Positions 16,736 to 25,471 of a stretch of DNA of 64,000 nt are shown piece by piece (position 1 is the first letter of the stretch; each line of letters opens with the position of its first letter). Source of the DNA: SR-FBR-E99 sp963732365 (lineage in GTDB: Bacteria > Bacteroidota > Bacteroidia > Bacteroidales > VadinHA17). The notes below the pieces were generated by a model. That model ran no database searches. It was not told the DNA's origin and was given only the letters and a program-made list of their open reading frames with translations. A program made the position numbers and the translations under genes. The stretch covers positions 868,001 through 932,000 of the forward strand of contig CAVSZC010000005.1 of NCBI GenBank assembly GCA_963732365.1, written 5' to 3'.

Positions 16736-16786
16736 AATCTTACAGTCCTCAGATGCTCAAAGCCTCCCGCCTTAAAGTTCAAATAC

Positions 16787-16863
16787 CTTACATCTTACAT
16801 CTTACATCTCACATCTCACATCTCTGTGCTCTGTGCTCTGTGCCCTGTGCCCTGTGCTCTGTC
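16787..16863. repeat. Heptanucleotide microsatellite, 11 contiguous units
   Basis: Eleven 7-mers follow in perfect phase: cttacat x3, ctcacat x2, ctctgtg x3, ccctgtg x2, ctctgtc. The sequence drifts between adjacent blocks while the 7-bp period is kept without a single indel. It lies upstream of the MBL-fold gene, about 90 bp before its ATG. Confidence 0.9.
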
Positions 16864-16952
16864 TTTTACCTTAATATTAAAATAAAACAGTAAATTAGTA
16901 GTTCAGGATTTATAAGCCTGAGAGTGCATTAAATGACGAAAAAAAGCCTGGC

Positions 16953-17690
16953 ATGAAAAGCATCAGGAAAATCATCCTAAGGACCATGGGAGCCTTCGCA
17001 GCTGTAATTATACTGATATTAGGGTCTTACATGATATTAATGTTCTCAGCTGTAAGAAAGATGACACCTGCCGAAACATCGAAGATAACGGATGACGTCT
17101 TCGCTGTCAGGGATAAATATGTGAACATGTACCTTGTGAAGGATGGCAACAATTACCTTGCGATTGATGCCGGAATAAAGAAACCATCTGTCAGGGGAGA
17201 GCTCAAAAAACTTGAAATTGACCCTGATGATGTGACCACACTGCTTCTGACACATACTGACAGTGATCATGCCGGCGCTATAAGCCTTTTCAAAAATGCA
17301 ACTTTATACATGTATGAAGACGAAGTACAGATGATTAACGGGGAGACAGGTCGTTTTCTATTCTTTGGAAACAGGATTGATGCCAGTGAGTACAAGCTTC
17401 TCAACAAAGAGATCCTTACCATCGGGGATATCAGGATCAGACCGATACCGACTCCCGGACACACCGCGGGAGCAACCTGCTACCTGGTGAACGATAAATA
17501 CCTGTTCACGGGTGATGCATTGAGACTATACAATGGTTACATTGAACCCTTTCCTCGCTTCATCAACAAAAGTGCCCGTAAAGCCAGGAAGTCAATGGAA
17601 AATATCATGGAGCTTGAAGGTGTTCAGTATATCTTTACAGGTCATCACGGATACACAGATGATTATTCCAAAGCTGTCAGTAAAAGATAG
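16953..17690 (+). CDS. Membrane-anchored MBL-fold metallo-hydrolase
   Basis: A 245-residue metallo-beta-lactamase-fold protein with an N-terminal transmembrane anchor (about 9-33). The metal motif is THTDSDHAGA (H101, D103, D105, H106), so the usual HxHxDH has Asp in place of the second His. Further ligands are H170 (TPGHTAG), D188 (FTGDAL) and H231/H232 (TGHHG). The fold is that of glyoxalase II-like hydrolases; the substrate is not evident. It stands alone between a repeat-rich spacer and pirin. Confidence 0.85.
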   Translation: MKSIRKIILRTMGAFAAVIILILGSYMILMFSAVRKMTPAETSKITDDVFAVRDKYVNMYLVKDGNNYLAIDAGIKKPSVRGELKKLEIDPDDVTTLLLTHTDSDHAGAISLFKNATLYMYEDEVQMINGETGRFLFFGNRIDASEYKLLNKEILTIGDIRIRPIPTPGHTAGATCYLVNDKYLFTGDALRLYNGYIEPFPRFINKSARKARKSMENIMELEGVQYIFTGHHGYTDDYSKAVSKR

Positions 17691-17725
17691 CCAGTGATAT
17701 TCTCTTAAACAAAATCGTTTCAAAT

Positions 17726-17752
17726 GTTGTTATCTGTTTATACAGATACAAC
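17726..17752. promoter_or_regulatory. Inverted repeat abutting the pirin start codon
   Basis: gttgt-tatctgt (17726-17737) pairs with acagata-caac (17742-17752) around a 4-nt loop, with one bulged base. The repeat ends exactly at the ATG at 17753. It could be an operator or an RNA hairpin controlling translation initiation. Confidence 0.5.
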
Positions 17753-18631
17753 ATGAAAACCAGGACAATAGAAATGATATTGGCTCCACCGCCTGTGCAT
17801 TTTGTCGGAGACGGCTTCAGAGTGCATAACTTCATTCCCGGTGTACATCCTCTTTCCATGCAGAGGATGGATCCGTTCCTTATGCTCGATTACAACTCTA
17901 AGTACTATTTTTCTCCTACCGATCGACCAAGGGGTGTGGGAGTGCATCCTCACAGGGGCTTTGAGACAGTCTCGATCGCATACAGGGGCAGGATAGCCCA
18001 TCATGACAGCTTTGGCAACAGCGGAGTGATCGGGGAAGGAGATGTGCAATGGATGACAGCATCATCCGGACTGCTTCACAAGGAGTACCACGAGAAGGAG
18101 TTCGCACGCAGGGGTGGTGACTTCCATATGGTGCAGCTCTGGGTCAACCTTCCGGCAAAATTCAAGATGTCCCCTCCCAAATATCAGCCTATCACAAATG
18201 ATCAGATGGGTAGATTCATCCTTCCTGACGATGGGGGAACGATCGAAATTATTTCAGGTGAGCATGAAGGTGTCAAAGGTCCGGCCTCGACCTTCTCTCC
18301 GGTCTCACTCATGAACGCAAGACTCAAAGCTGGAGGAAAGGCATCACTCGTGTTCCCGCCTTCAAATAATACGGCACTGCTGGTAGTTGAGGGTGAGATA
18401 CAGGTAAATGGAACCGACAGGGTGCCGGCAGACCATTTTGTGCTTCTCGGAAATGACGGCGACCGTTTTGAGATAGCTGCAACCGAAAAAGCAGTCGTTC
18501 TCATATTGAGCGGAGAACCTCTCAGAGAACCAATCGCCGCCCACGGTCCGTTTGTGATGAATACCAGGGCAGAGATTCAGCAGGCGTTTGAGGATGTCAG
18601 CAGCGGGAAGTTCGGGCATCTTGATGACTGA
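17753..18631 (+). CDS. Pirin family protein
   Basis: A 292-residue bicupin of the pirin family. The N-terminal cupin has the conserved DPFLMLDYNS (about 40-49), GVHPHRGFETVSIAYRGRIA (61-80) with its metal-binding histidines, HHDSFGNSGVIGEGDVQWMT and ASSGLLHKEYHEKEF, the canonical pirin blocks. The C-terminal cupin ends LILSGEPLREPIAAHGPFVM. Bacterial pirins include quercetin-2,3-dioxygenase-type enzymes and redox-related regulators; the sequence does not decide between them. The start is fixed by the inverted repeat next to it and by homologous N-termini. Confidence 0.92.
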   Translation: MKTRTIEMILAPPPVHFVGDGFRVHNFIPGVHPLSMQRMDPFLMLDYNSKYYFSPTDRPRGVGVHPHRGFETVSIAYRGRIAHHDSFGNSGVIGEGDVQWMTASSGLLHKEYHEKEFARRGGDFHMVQLWVNLPAKFKMSPPKYQPITNDQMGRFILPDDGGTIEIISGEHEGVKGPASTFSPVSLMNARLKAGGKASLVFPPSNNTALLVVEGEIQVNGTDRVPADHFVLLGNDGDRFEIAATEKAVVLILSGEPLREPIAAHGPFVMNTRAEIQQAFEDVSSGKFGHLDD

Positions 18632-18759
18632 TTACTGATGCCGGCCGGAGAAGTTTTGGGATTAACGGTTATCTTGATTGCTCATTACTCGTGAATGTAA
18701 CCCGGAGCCAGGGGCCAGAAATAAGGAAATGAAAAAATTTTTAAAAAACTTGAAAAAAA

Positions 18760-18792
18760 TTTGGATATTAATGTTATTTAAATCTAACTTTG
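18760..18792 (+). promoter_or_regulatory. Bacteroidetes-type promoter of the membrane protein/XRE pair
   Basis: TTTG (18760-18763), a 21-bp spacer, then TAACTTTG (18785-18792) match the consensus. The expected start near 18799 leaves a leader of about 20 nt before the ATG at 18819. Confidence 0.72.
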
Positions 18793-18818
18793 TGTTAGAA
18801 ATAATTAACAATAGTATT

Positions 18819-19217
18819 ATGAAAAGAGCGTTAATTGCATTGGTCGTATCATTAATTGTGCTTGCCTCCACAGCACTCTGGTTCTTCAAAACGGAGAAAT
18901 CCGTTACTCCCCCCGAGTTATTAACCTTCGGGATTATCATCGTACTTGTCGGATTCGGGTTGTATTTCGCATATATGAGATTTACAGGTGCCAGGAGGAA
19001 TGAACCGCCCGAGGATGAACTGTCAAAGAGGATTCTTCAGAAAACGGCTGCCTGGTCATACTACATCTCGCTTTACATGTGGGTCTTCATGATCTGGCTC
19101 AAAGACAGGGTTACCCTTGACACGGAGCAGGTTCTGGGTGCAGGTATCCTGAGCATGGCTGTCATCTTCTTCCTTTGCTGGATCGTTATCAGATTTAGGG
19201 GTTTACGCAATGAATAA
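18819..19217 (+). CDS. Small four-helix membrane protein paired with an XRE regulator
   Basis: A 132-residue protein with four predicted transmembrane helices (about 4-23, 32-53, 82-99, 106-125) and no catalytic motif. The ATG at 18819 is chosen over the longer frame from 18678 because the promoter lies at 18760-18792, inside that extension. It overlaps the HTH gene by 8 bp. Pairs of a small membrane protein and a 60-70 residue XRE regulator are common in Firmicutes and Bacteroidetes, and the membrane protein often modulates the regulator; its function here is not known. Confidence 0.75.
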   Translation: MKRALIALVVSLIVLASTALWFFKTEKSVTPPELLTFGIIIVLVGFGLYFAYMRFTGARRNEPPEDELSKRILQKTAAWSYYISLYMWVFMIWLKDRVTLDTEQVLGAGILSMAVIFFLCWIVIRFRGLRNE

Positions 19218-19404
19218 CAGGATCAGGGAGTTCAGGGCACGGCATGACATGACGCAGGACGACCTGGCAAAGAAGGTTAACGTAAGGCGTGAGACCATTG
19301 TGTTCCTTGAAAAGAACAAGTACAATCCTTCCCTTAAGCTAGCTCACGATATTGCCATGGTCTTCGGGGTGGCCATTGAGGAGATATTCCTCTTTGACAA
19401 TTAA
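19210..19404 (+). CDS. Small XRE-family HTH regulator (YozG-like)
   Basis: A 64-residue protein made only of a Cro/CI-type HTH: MTQDDLAKKVNVRRETIVFL (14-33) is the recognition region, followed by PSLKLAHDIAMVFGVAIEEI, the C-terminal helices of YozG-type regulators. Its ATG lies inside the end of the upstream membrane protein gene (ATGAATAA overlap), so the two are translationally coupled. Confidence 0.92.
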   Translation: MNNRIREFRARHDMTQDDLAKKVNVRRETIVFLEKNKYNPSLKLAHDIAMVFGVAIEEIFLFDN

Positions 19405-19508
19405 ATCTACGGCACCGGTTTTTATCGGGTAAATCTTGCAGTTATCCGGCAGATTGCATAAATTTATGGTGCATTTCCTCTTTTAGTGTGCAACATAAAT
19501 TTTAAGCC

Positions 19509-21047
19509 ATGCTGGTCAAGACCTTCAGTGCTGCCGTTTTCGGTATTGAGGCTGTTCCCGTCACCATAGAGGTTGATGTCACCCGGGGTGTGAGGTACAT
19601 GCTTGTGGGGCTGCCCGATGCGGCTGTCAAGGAGAGTCAGCAGCGCATTGAGTCGGCTCTGCGTGCCGTAGGCCTCAGGTGGCCCGGCAGACAGGTCATT
19701 ATCAACATGGCTCCTGCCGACATACGGAAGGAAGGTTCGTCATATGACCTGCCTCTGGCTGTTGGCATACTTATCGCCTCAGAGATGGTTCGGGGAGAGA
19801 AGCTTGACGGGCTGTTGCTCACGGGTGAGCTGTCACTTGACGGAGCAATAAAACCTGTTAAGGGGGTGTTGCCGATGGCGCTTCAGGCCCGTTCGTCAGG
19901 ATTTCGCGGAGTGATGGTACCTTCAGAGAATGCCCCTGAGGCAGCCGTCGTTGACGGCCTTGACGTCTATGGTGTCAGCAGCCTCACGGAGGTGCTTCAG
20001 ATCATTCGTGGTGAGGCCGTCCCTCTCCCGGTTAAAGTCGACTTAGCTGCCCTCTTCCGCCAGGAGGGGAACATCTATGACTCTGATTTCTCAGATGTCA
20101 AGGGGCAGGAGAGTGTCAAGCGTGCTCTCGAGGTAGCCGTGGCAGGAAGTCATAATGCGCTGATGATCGGTCCGCCAGGATCAGGCAAGACGATGCTTGC
20201 CCGCCGCCTCCCTTCAATACTGCCGCCGATGACTCCTGAGGAGGCCCTGGAGGCGACGAAGATCCATTCCGTGGCTGGCAGGATCGAGAGCCATGTGTCT
20301 CTCATGACCCGGCGCCCTTTCCGCAGTCCCCATCATACGAGCTCTGACATCGCCCTCGTGGGAGGAGGCTCGGTGCCGCAGCCCGGAGAGATAAGCCTGT
20401 CGCACAACGGGGTGCTGTTCCTTGACGAGCTGCCGGAGTTCAAGCGAAGTGTGCTGGAGGTGTTGCGGCAGCCGCTGGAGGACAGGATAATAACCATTTC
20501 CAGGGCAAGACTCAGCTGCGATTTCCCCGCATCGTTCATGCTCGTTGCCTCAATGAATCCATGTCCCTGCGGATTTCATAACCATCCCGAAAAGACGTGT
20601 ACCTGTTCTCCGGGGATGGTTCAGAAGTATCTCAGTCGTATATCGGGGCCGCTGCTTGACCGCATTGACATCCATATTGAGGTTGTGCCCGTGAATTATG
20701 AGAAGCTTGCCGCTGCTGCCACGGCTGAGTCCTCAGCAGCTGTGCGCGAACGGGTTGTGAAGGCTCGCGCCCTGCAGACAGCACGTTATTCAGGCATTGA
20801 CGGGATATACTGCAACGCGCAGATGACCTCATCGCTGATCAGGAGGTACTGCCATCTGGATGAGACCGGAGGACGCCTTCTCAGGGCAGCAATGGATATG
20901 AGAGGGTTATCTGCAAGAGCTTATGACAGAATACTTAAAGTGGCCCGCACTATTGCAGACCTCGATACATCTGAAAATATCAGCCCTGATCATATCTCAG
21001 AGGCAATTAACTACCGAAGCCTCGATCGTGAAGGCTGGGCCGGATAA
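19509..21047 (+). CDS. YifB/ComM-family Mg-chelatase-like AAA+ ATPase
   Basis: A 512-residue protein. The N-terminal ChlI/Lon-protease-like domain (about 1-170) begins MLVKTFSAAVFGIEAVPVTI as in all YifB proteins. The AAA+ core has Walker A GPPGSGKT, Walker B VLFLDELPEF, and NPCPCGFHNHPEKTCTCSPG, the Cys-rich insert of this family. The C-terminal Mg-chelatase lid domain ends GLSARAYDRILKVARTIADL. In naturally transformable bacteria ComM is a hexameric branch-migration helicase; whether that applies here is unknown. Confidence 0.95.
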   Translation: MLVKTFSAAVFGIEAVPVTIEVDVTRGVRYMLVGLPDAAVKESQQRIESALRAVGLRWPGRQVIINMAPADIRKEGSSYDLPLAVGILIASEMVRGEKLDGLLLTGELSLDGAIKPVKGVLPMALQARSSGFRGVMVPSENAPEAAVVDGLDVYGVSSLTEVLQIIRGEAVPLPVKVDLAALFRQEGNIYDSDFSDVKGQESVKRALEVAVAGSHNALMIGPPGSGKTMLARRLPSILPPMTPEEALEATKIHSVAGRIESHVSLMTRRPFRSPHHTSSDIALVGGGSVPQPGEISLSHNGVLFLDELPEFKRSVLEVLRQPLEDRIITISRARLSCDFPASFMLVASMNPCPCGFHNHPEKTCTCSPGMVQKYLSRISGPLLDRIDIHIEVVPVNYEKLAAAATAESSAAVRERVVKARALQTARYSGIDGIYCNAQMTSSLIRRYCHLDETGGRLLRAAMDMRGLSARAYDRILKVARTIADLDTSENISPDHISEAINYRSLDREGWAG

Positions 21048-21134
21048 AAATTTATTCAATATTTTTTTAACGCTGACAATTTTGACTATTTTGCGGGTGA
21101 ATAAAATTTACCTCTTCCATATTAGTCGGAAAGT

Positions 21135-22262
21135 ATGGACCTAACTAAAAGATTAAGACATAAGCTTGCCAACGAGCATCTGATGTTCGCTTACCGCGGA
21201 CAGGTGACAAGTGATAACTCAGTTTTGCTGCTTACCCTTCTCGAAAGAGAGATGGAGTTCTCGGACTTCAGCCTGCAGGGTCGCAAACGCCTGTTCATGT
21301 TTGTTCTCGAGAACCTGCAGAACATAACCAGACACAGCTCCACCCCTGTCCACGAGATGACCTCAATGGTACTCTACAGCAAGACGGAAGACGGCTACAC
21401 CGTTATTACCGGAAACACGATCAGGAAGGAAGATGTGATGGGTCTGAAGGGAAACCTTGAGAAAATCAACAGCCTTGATCCTGACCAGATCAGGGATGTC
21501 TACAGGGCGATGCTTCAGGACTCAAACATAGGGCACAAGGGAGGGGCAGGCCTGGGGCTGATCGAGATGGCACGCAAGACGGGGAACAGGCTTGATTACG
21601 ACTTCATTCCCATCGATGAGGAATATTTCTATTTCATCCTCAGCAAGACGGTTGACGCCGGGGGAAAGGGAGTACACAGTCCGGGTGCCACCATATCATT
21701 CAATGGCAGGAGAGCAATGCTGCTTGAGCGTATGATGAAATCAAACAAGATCGATTTCATCTGGGCAGGGCCGCTGACACATGACATTGGCAAGGAGTTG
21801 CTTAGCTTCAGTGAGACCACGATGTATGAGGCAGAGCTTGAGCATAATCTTCATAAGCGCGTCTTCGCAGCGCTGATAGAGCTTCTGCAGAACGTTGCGC
21901 AGCACAGCCCGGGTTTCAGGGCAGAACGACAGTTCGGCATACCTGTTGCGATGATAAGGAACACCGGCAAGACTTATATTATCACATCAGGCAACCTGAT
22001 AAGGAGCAGGGATATTGACCACCTGAAGCAGAAGCTTGATATGGTGAACAGGTATGATGAGGAGGGGCTTAAACTGCTTCTCCGTACGGCTCTCATGGGG
22101 CAGGATATGAAGGAGGCCTCCACAGGTTACATGGGCCTTCTCGAAATGGCCCGCCGCTCAGGCAACAAGCTTGATTACCAGTTTGAGGAAGTCAACGAAG
22201 ATTATTCATATTATACCCTGACAGTCAGGGTCAGGGTCAGGCATTTAAAGGCCGGGAAATAA
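21135..22262 (+). CDS. Tandem SiaB-family (DUF6272) kinase-like protein
   Basis: A 375-residue protein built of two homologous halves. Residues 1-175 and about 203-366 share FVLENLQNITRHS / LIELLQNVAQHS (an ENxxxH-like ATPase box), TGNTIRKEDV / SGNLIRSRDI and LIEMARKTGNRLDYDF / LLEMARRSGNKLDYQF. The glycine-rich GHKGGAGLGL (133-142) is present only in the first half; the second has ASTGYMGL (328-335). SiaB of Pseudomonas is a GHKL-type kinase acting on the anti-factor-like SiaC; no SiaC gene is seen here. Its 3' end overlaps the convergent LpxH-like gene by 26 bp. Confidence 0.8.
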   Translation: MDLTKRLRHKLANEHLMFAYRGQVTSDNSVLLLTLLEREMEFSDFSLQGRKRLFMFVLENLQNITRHSSTPVHEMTSMVLYSKTEDGYTVITGNTIRKEDVMGLKGNLEKINSLDPDQIRDVYRAMLQDSNIGHKGGAGLGLIEMARKTGNRLDYDFIPIDEEYFYFILSKTVDAGGKGVHSPGATISFNGRRAMLLERMMKSNKIDFIWAGPLTHDIGKELLSFSETTMYEAELEHNLHKRVFAALIELLQNVAQHSPGFRAERQFGIPVAMIRNTGKTYIITSGNLIRSRDIDHLKQKLDMVNRYDEEGLKLLLRTALMGQDMKEASTGYMGLLEMARRSGNKLDYQFEEVNEDYSYYTLTVRVRVRHLKAGK

Positions 22263-22992
22263 GGTTCAGCTCTCTGCCGTCATAAACGGCATAGCTAGTA
22301 GTGCTGAACCAGTCGCCCAGGATTATCATCCTTCTTCTGTTCTCGTCGAATGTCATGGGCAGGTGCCTGTGTCCGTAGATGAAGTAACGTGCCTCACATC
22401 CTGCACTCACAATCTCCCGTGTGTGCCTGATCAGGTCCTCGTTCTCTTCTCCCAGGAAAGGAAGTGAAACATGTTTTGCCAGCCGGCTGCTGTTTGACCA
22501 TGCGTGGCCGATACCCAGTCCTATCCGTGGATGGATTGCTGAATAGATCCTCTGCAGTATCCTGCTGTGAAACAATGAAAGAAGTATCCTGAATCTTTTA
22601 CTCCTGGTACCCAGGCCCTCTCCGTGGGCCAGGTAGAACAGCTCCCCCCCGATGGTTACGAGCAATGGCTCATGATGAATCGTGACGCCGCATTCCTCCT
22701 CAAGGTAACTCTTCATCCACAGGTCATGATTGCCTGTGAAGAGGTGCACATCGATTCCGCTGTCCGTAAGGTGGGAGAGCATCCCCAGGAAACGGGTAAA
22801 CCCCTTTGGGACCACCTTCTTATATTCCCACCAGAAGTCGAAGATATCTCCCAGGAGGTATATCGTATGGGCATCTGCAGAGGCCTGTCGCAGCCAGGCC
22901 ACAACCCTCTCTTCCCTCTCGCGCGGATTGGTCCCTGCCGCAAGCCCGAGATGGAAATCTGATGCGAAATATGTTTTTTTGCCTTCCGACAT
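22237..22992 (-). CDS. UDP-2,3-diacylglucosamine diphosphatase (LpxH-like)
   Basis: A 251-residue calcineurin-like metallophosphoesterase. Motifs ASDFHLG (10-16), LLGDIFDFWW, FTGNHDLWM, AHGEGLG and IYGHRHLP give the full dinuclear site. The FDFWWEY element and the overall layout are those of LpxH-type enzymes, which cleave UDP-2,3-diacylglucosamine to lipid X in lipid A synthesis at the inner membrane. Bacteroidetes members diverge from E. coli LpxH, so the exact substrate is inferred. It follows the TlpA-like genes by 6 bp on the minus strand. Confidence 0.85.
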   Translation of the reverse strand: MSEGKKTYFASDFHLGLAAGTNPREREERVVAWLRQASADAHTIYLLGDIFDFWWEYKKVVPKGFTRFLGMLSHLTDSGIDVHLFTGNHDLWMKSYLEEECGVTIHHEPLLVTIGGELFYLAHGEGLGTRSKRFRILLSLFHSRILQRIYSAIHPRIGLGIGHAWSNSSRLAKHVSLPFLGEENEDLIRHTREIVSAGCEARYFIYGHRHLPMTFDENRRRMIILGDWFSTTSYAVYDGRELNLISRPLNA

Positions 22993-22998
22993 CTTCAG

Positions 22999-24153
22999 TT
23001 ATTTGTTGAAGATCTGGTCCATCCGTATCTGAAGGTTACGGCCGAAGAGATTGGTGTTTATGATATTTCCGTTGGGGTCGTAGAGCAAGTTTGCCGGTAC
23101 AGTTGTGATGCCCATCGCCCTGGCATACACAGGGTTCGAAGGGTCAGGTTCTCTTACGGTTATCCATGGGATCTCCTCGAATCGTACAACGTTCTTCCAC
23201 CGCTCCTCACTGGCATCAAGGCTGATCTGGTATATCTCAAGACCCTTAGGTTTATACAGCGCATAAATGCTCTTCAGTGCTTCAAGTTCTGCAATGCATT
23301 CCTCCGATGTTGTTGCCCAGAATGAAACGAGGACATATTTTCCCCTTAATGACGAAAGGGCAACGGTTTTTCCCTCTGTATCGGGGAGCTGTGGGTTGTT
23401 GCCTGAAATGGGTGACTGGGCAGCGATGGCTGCCAGTCTGTTGATATACATCTGGTTAAGCTCGGAGGTCACATTTTCCTTCAGGGCAATGACATGTCTT
23501 GATGCAGGATATTTCACCGACAGCGAATCAGAAACGATCTTGAGAAACTGCAGGTCACGCGGCTGGTAAAGCACGTATGCGTTCTCGTCCAGCCTCTGGT
23601 ATACTGCCTTCACTGCTGCCATAGAGGTGAGGTTGCTGAGGATGAAACTGATGTTGTTTTTACGCTGTGCCTCAACGATCTCAAGGTAGGCAGCCTCAAG
23701 TGCCGGACCCCTGACAGCAAGTTCCTCTTCCGTCAGCGAGGCATAAATTCTCTTCAGCGAGTCAAGTCCCGATACTGTAATAAAAAGCTTCTGGTCGAGT
23801 TCTTTTATCTTCAACGAGCCGGGTGACCCTTCCACCTCATAGTTCATTACCAGGGGTGATGATCCGAATGTCAGGCTGATCTCCTCACCGGGCATGGCAA
23901 GCAGACCGACGAAATCATCCTTGCCTATCCGGACCTGAAAGAATTCCGGTCCGGTTATTTCTGCAGTGAACCTGAATTGTCCCCGTTTGATGTCTGCTGA
24001 ATCAATCAGAATGTTCGTGCTGACATCCGACTGGTCAAGGTAGACAATTCCTTCCTTTCCTTCCGCAAAGGTGCCCCGGATGGTAACTTTTTCTTCGTTT
24101 CTGCATCCTGTGATTGCTGCAGCAAGCAATACCAACGATAAAAATTTATTCAT
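22999..24153 (-). CDS. DUF4369/TlpA-like lipoprotein lacking the CxxC motif
   Basis: A 384-residue lipoprotein. The start at 24153 gives MNKFLSLVLLAAAITGC (Cys17 lipobox); the longer frame from 24177 puts charged residues before it. An N-terminal DUF4369 domain (about 20-120), a helical middle and a C-terminal thioredoxin fold (about 245-384) match the next gene. At the redox site, however, it reads VSFWATTSEECIAEL: Ser replaces the first Cys of CxxC and only the second Cys is kept. The cis-Pro region ITTVPANLLYD is retained. It cannot be a normal disulfide oxidoreductase; a binding or monothiol role is possible. Confidence 0.87.
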   Translation of the reverse strand: MNKFLSLVLLAAAITGCRNEEKVTIRGTFAEGKEGIVYLDQSDVSTNILIDSADIKRGQFRFTAEITGPEFFQVRIGKDDFVGLLAMPGEEISLTFGSSPLVMNYEVEGSPGSLKIKELDQKLFITVSGLDSLKRIYASLTEEELAVRGPALEAAYLEIVEAQRKNNISFILSNLTSMAAVKAVYQRLDENAYVLYQPRDLQFLKIVSDSLSVKYPASRHVIALKENVTSELNQMYINRLAAIAAQSPISGNNPQLPDTEGKTVALSSLRGKYVLVSFWATTSEECIAELEALKSIYALYKPKGLEIYQISLDASEERWKNVVRFEEIPWITVREPDPSNPVYARAMGITTVPANLLYDPNGNIINTNLFGRNLQIRMDQIFNK

Positions 24154-24200
24154 TTCAGGTCTTGATTTCCGGTACAAATAAAGTAAAAAATAGAGACAGG

Positions 24201-25439
24201 CTATTGTCTGTTGAACAGTTCCCCGAGTTTTTTCCGGAGCATATCGCCTCTCAGGTTAACGGCAATCACCCTTCCGTCACGGTCAATCAGGTAGTTGTAA
24301 GGTATCTCTGTCAGGCCGAATCTCTTTACCACTTCCGAGTCGCGGTATCTGAGGTCGCTGACATGATTCCACCGACCCAGCCTGTCTTTTCTTATTGCTT
24401 CGGTCCAGTCTTCTTTTCTGATATCGAGTGACACCTGGTAGATATCAAATCCGCGGTGATGGTATGTGTCATACATTGTAACGAGGTTCGGGTTCTCTTC
24501 GCGGCATGGGGGGCACCATGCTGCCCAGAAGTCGACCAGCACTATGCTTCCTCTCAAAGCTGAGAGCATGACCGTATCACCGTCCGGGCCGGGAAGAGCG
24601 ATGTCAGGCATCAGGTCACCCTCGCCGAAGCTCCCCGCTGTCTCATTGCCTACGGTGACTGACCTGCGGAGCCCCGCCACGAATGTATGCAGGTCAAGCA
24701 CCATGTCTGACTCAGGGTAGAGGGCATATAGCAGTGAGTCAGCCCTGTAGAACAGGTCAGGCTCCTTTGCCGGGTCAAAGAGCTGCAGTCCTGGTACTAC
24801 CTGCTGGTTCAGCAGGAAAACGGAGACCATTGATTCGCTGTTTTCTTCCAGGTATGTTATTGCCCTCTCACGGAAATCTGCGACTATTCCGGCTGCCTTC
24901 CTGTCAAGGCTGTCCATGATTAAGGGGAGACGGTCACTGCCGATGCTGTCATTATAGGCTTTTGTAAGCTTTTCCAGCTCACCGATTACAATATCGTGTT
25001 CCCGGCGGAAACTGAGCATGACATTTGTGGCATCGGAACCTGTCACCGTTGAAGGTGACGATATAGATCCGGCACTTGCAGATATATTTATCTTATCACC
25101 CGGGTTTACCAGCAGCGTAAGGAAATCATCACCGTCAATGCTGAGCATAAAAAAAGTCGGGAATGGTATCCCGGACCTGATTTCAAAACGTCCGTCCCTG
25201 GAGATAATTACAGAATCAACAGGTTCAAGAAGGTTGGGTTTTACTTCCCTGAGCAATATATATTCATCCTTTCCTGCACCCTCTATTTGACCTGATACAG
25301 TGAATCCGTTTCTCTTGCATCCTGCCGTCAGTGCTGCCAGAAGTATTATGATAACGAGTGTCTTCAATGAATTGCTTCCAGTAAGGCAAAAACCTGCAAT
25401 GCCCGCTCTCCTGATCAAATATGCCATTTTCTTTAACAA
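24201..25439 (-). CDS. DUF4369/TlpA-like thiol-disulfide oxidoreductase lipoprotein
   Basis: A 412-residue protein with DUF4369 and a C-terminal TlpA/ResA thioredoxin domain with an intact WCPPCREEN active site, within VDFWAAWCPPC. The membrane segment and lipobox LAALTAGC put the lipid-bearing Cys at 41, an unusually long signal; no later Met precedes it, so the start may be mis-set or the n-region is simply long. It reduces periplasmic disulfides in the family's known role. It lies 47 bp upstream of the CxxC-less paralogue, indicating a duplicated pair in one operon. Confidence 0.9.
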   Translation of the reverse strand: MLKKMAYLIRRAGIAGFCLTGSNSLKTLVIIILLAALTAGCKRNGFTVSGQIEGAGKDEYILLREVKPNLLEPVDSVIISRDGRFEIRSGIPFPTFFMLSIDGDDFLTLLVNPGDKINISASAGSISSPSTVTGSDATNVMLSFRREHDIVIGELEKLTKAYNDSIGSDRLPLIMDSLDRKAAGIVADFRERAITYLEENSESMVSVFLLNQQVVPGLQLFDPAKEPDLFYRADSLLYALYPESDMVLDLHTFVAGLRRSVTVGNETAGSFGEGDLMPDIALPGPDGDTVMLSALRGSIVLVDFWAAWCPPCREENPNLVTMYDTYHHRGFDIYQVSLDIRKEDWTEAIRKDRLGRWNHVSDLRYRDSEVVKRFGLTEIPYNYLIDRDGRVIAVNLRGDMLRKKLGELFNRQ

Positions 25440-25471
25440 TTTAGCCTTTCGGTCGTTCCTTAATTGAGTTG

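Noticed and set aside
16492..16737. An 81-residue open frame in the spacer upstream of the MBL-fold gene
   Set aside because: It is built from the local repeat words and has no recognisable motif or signal.
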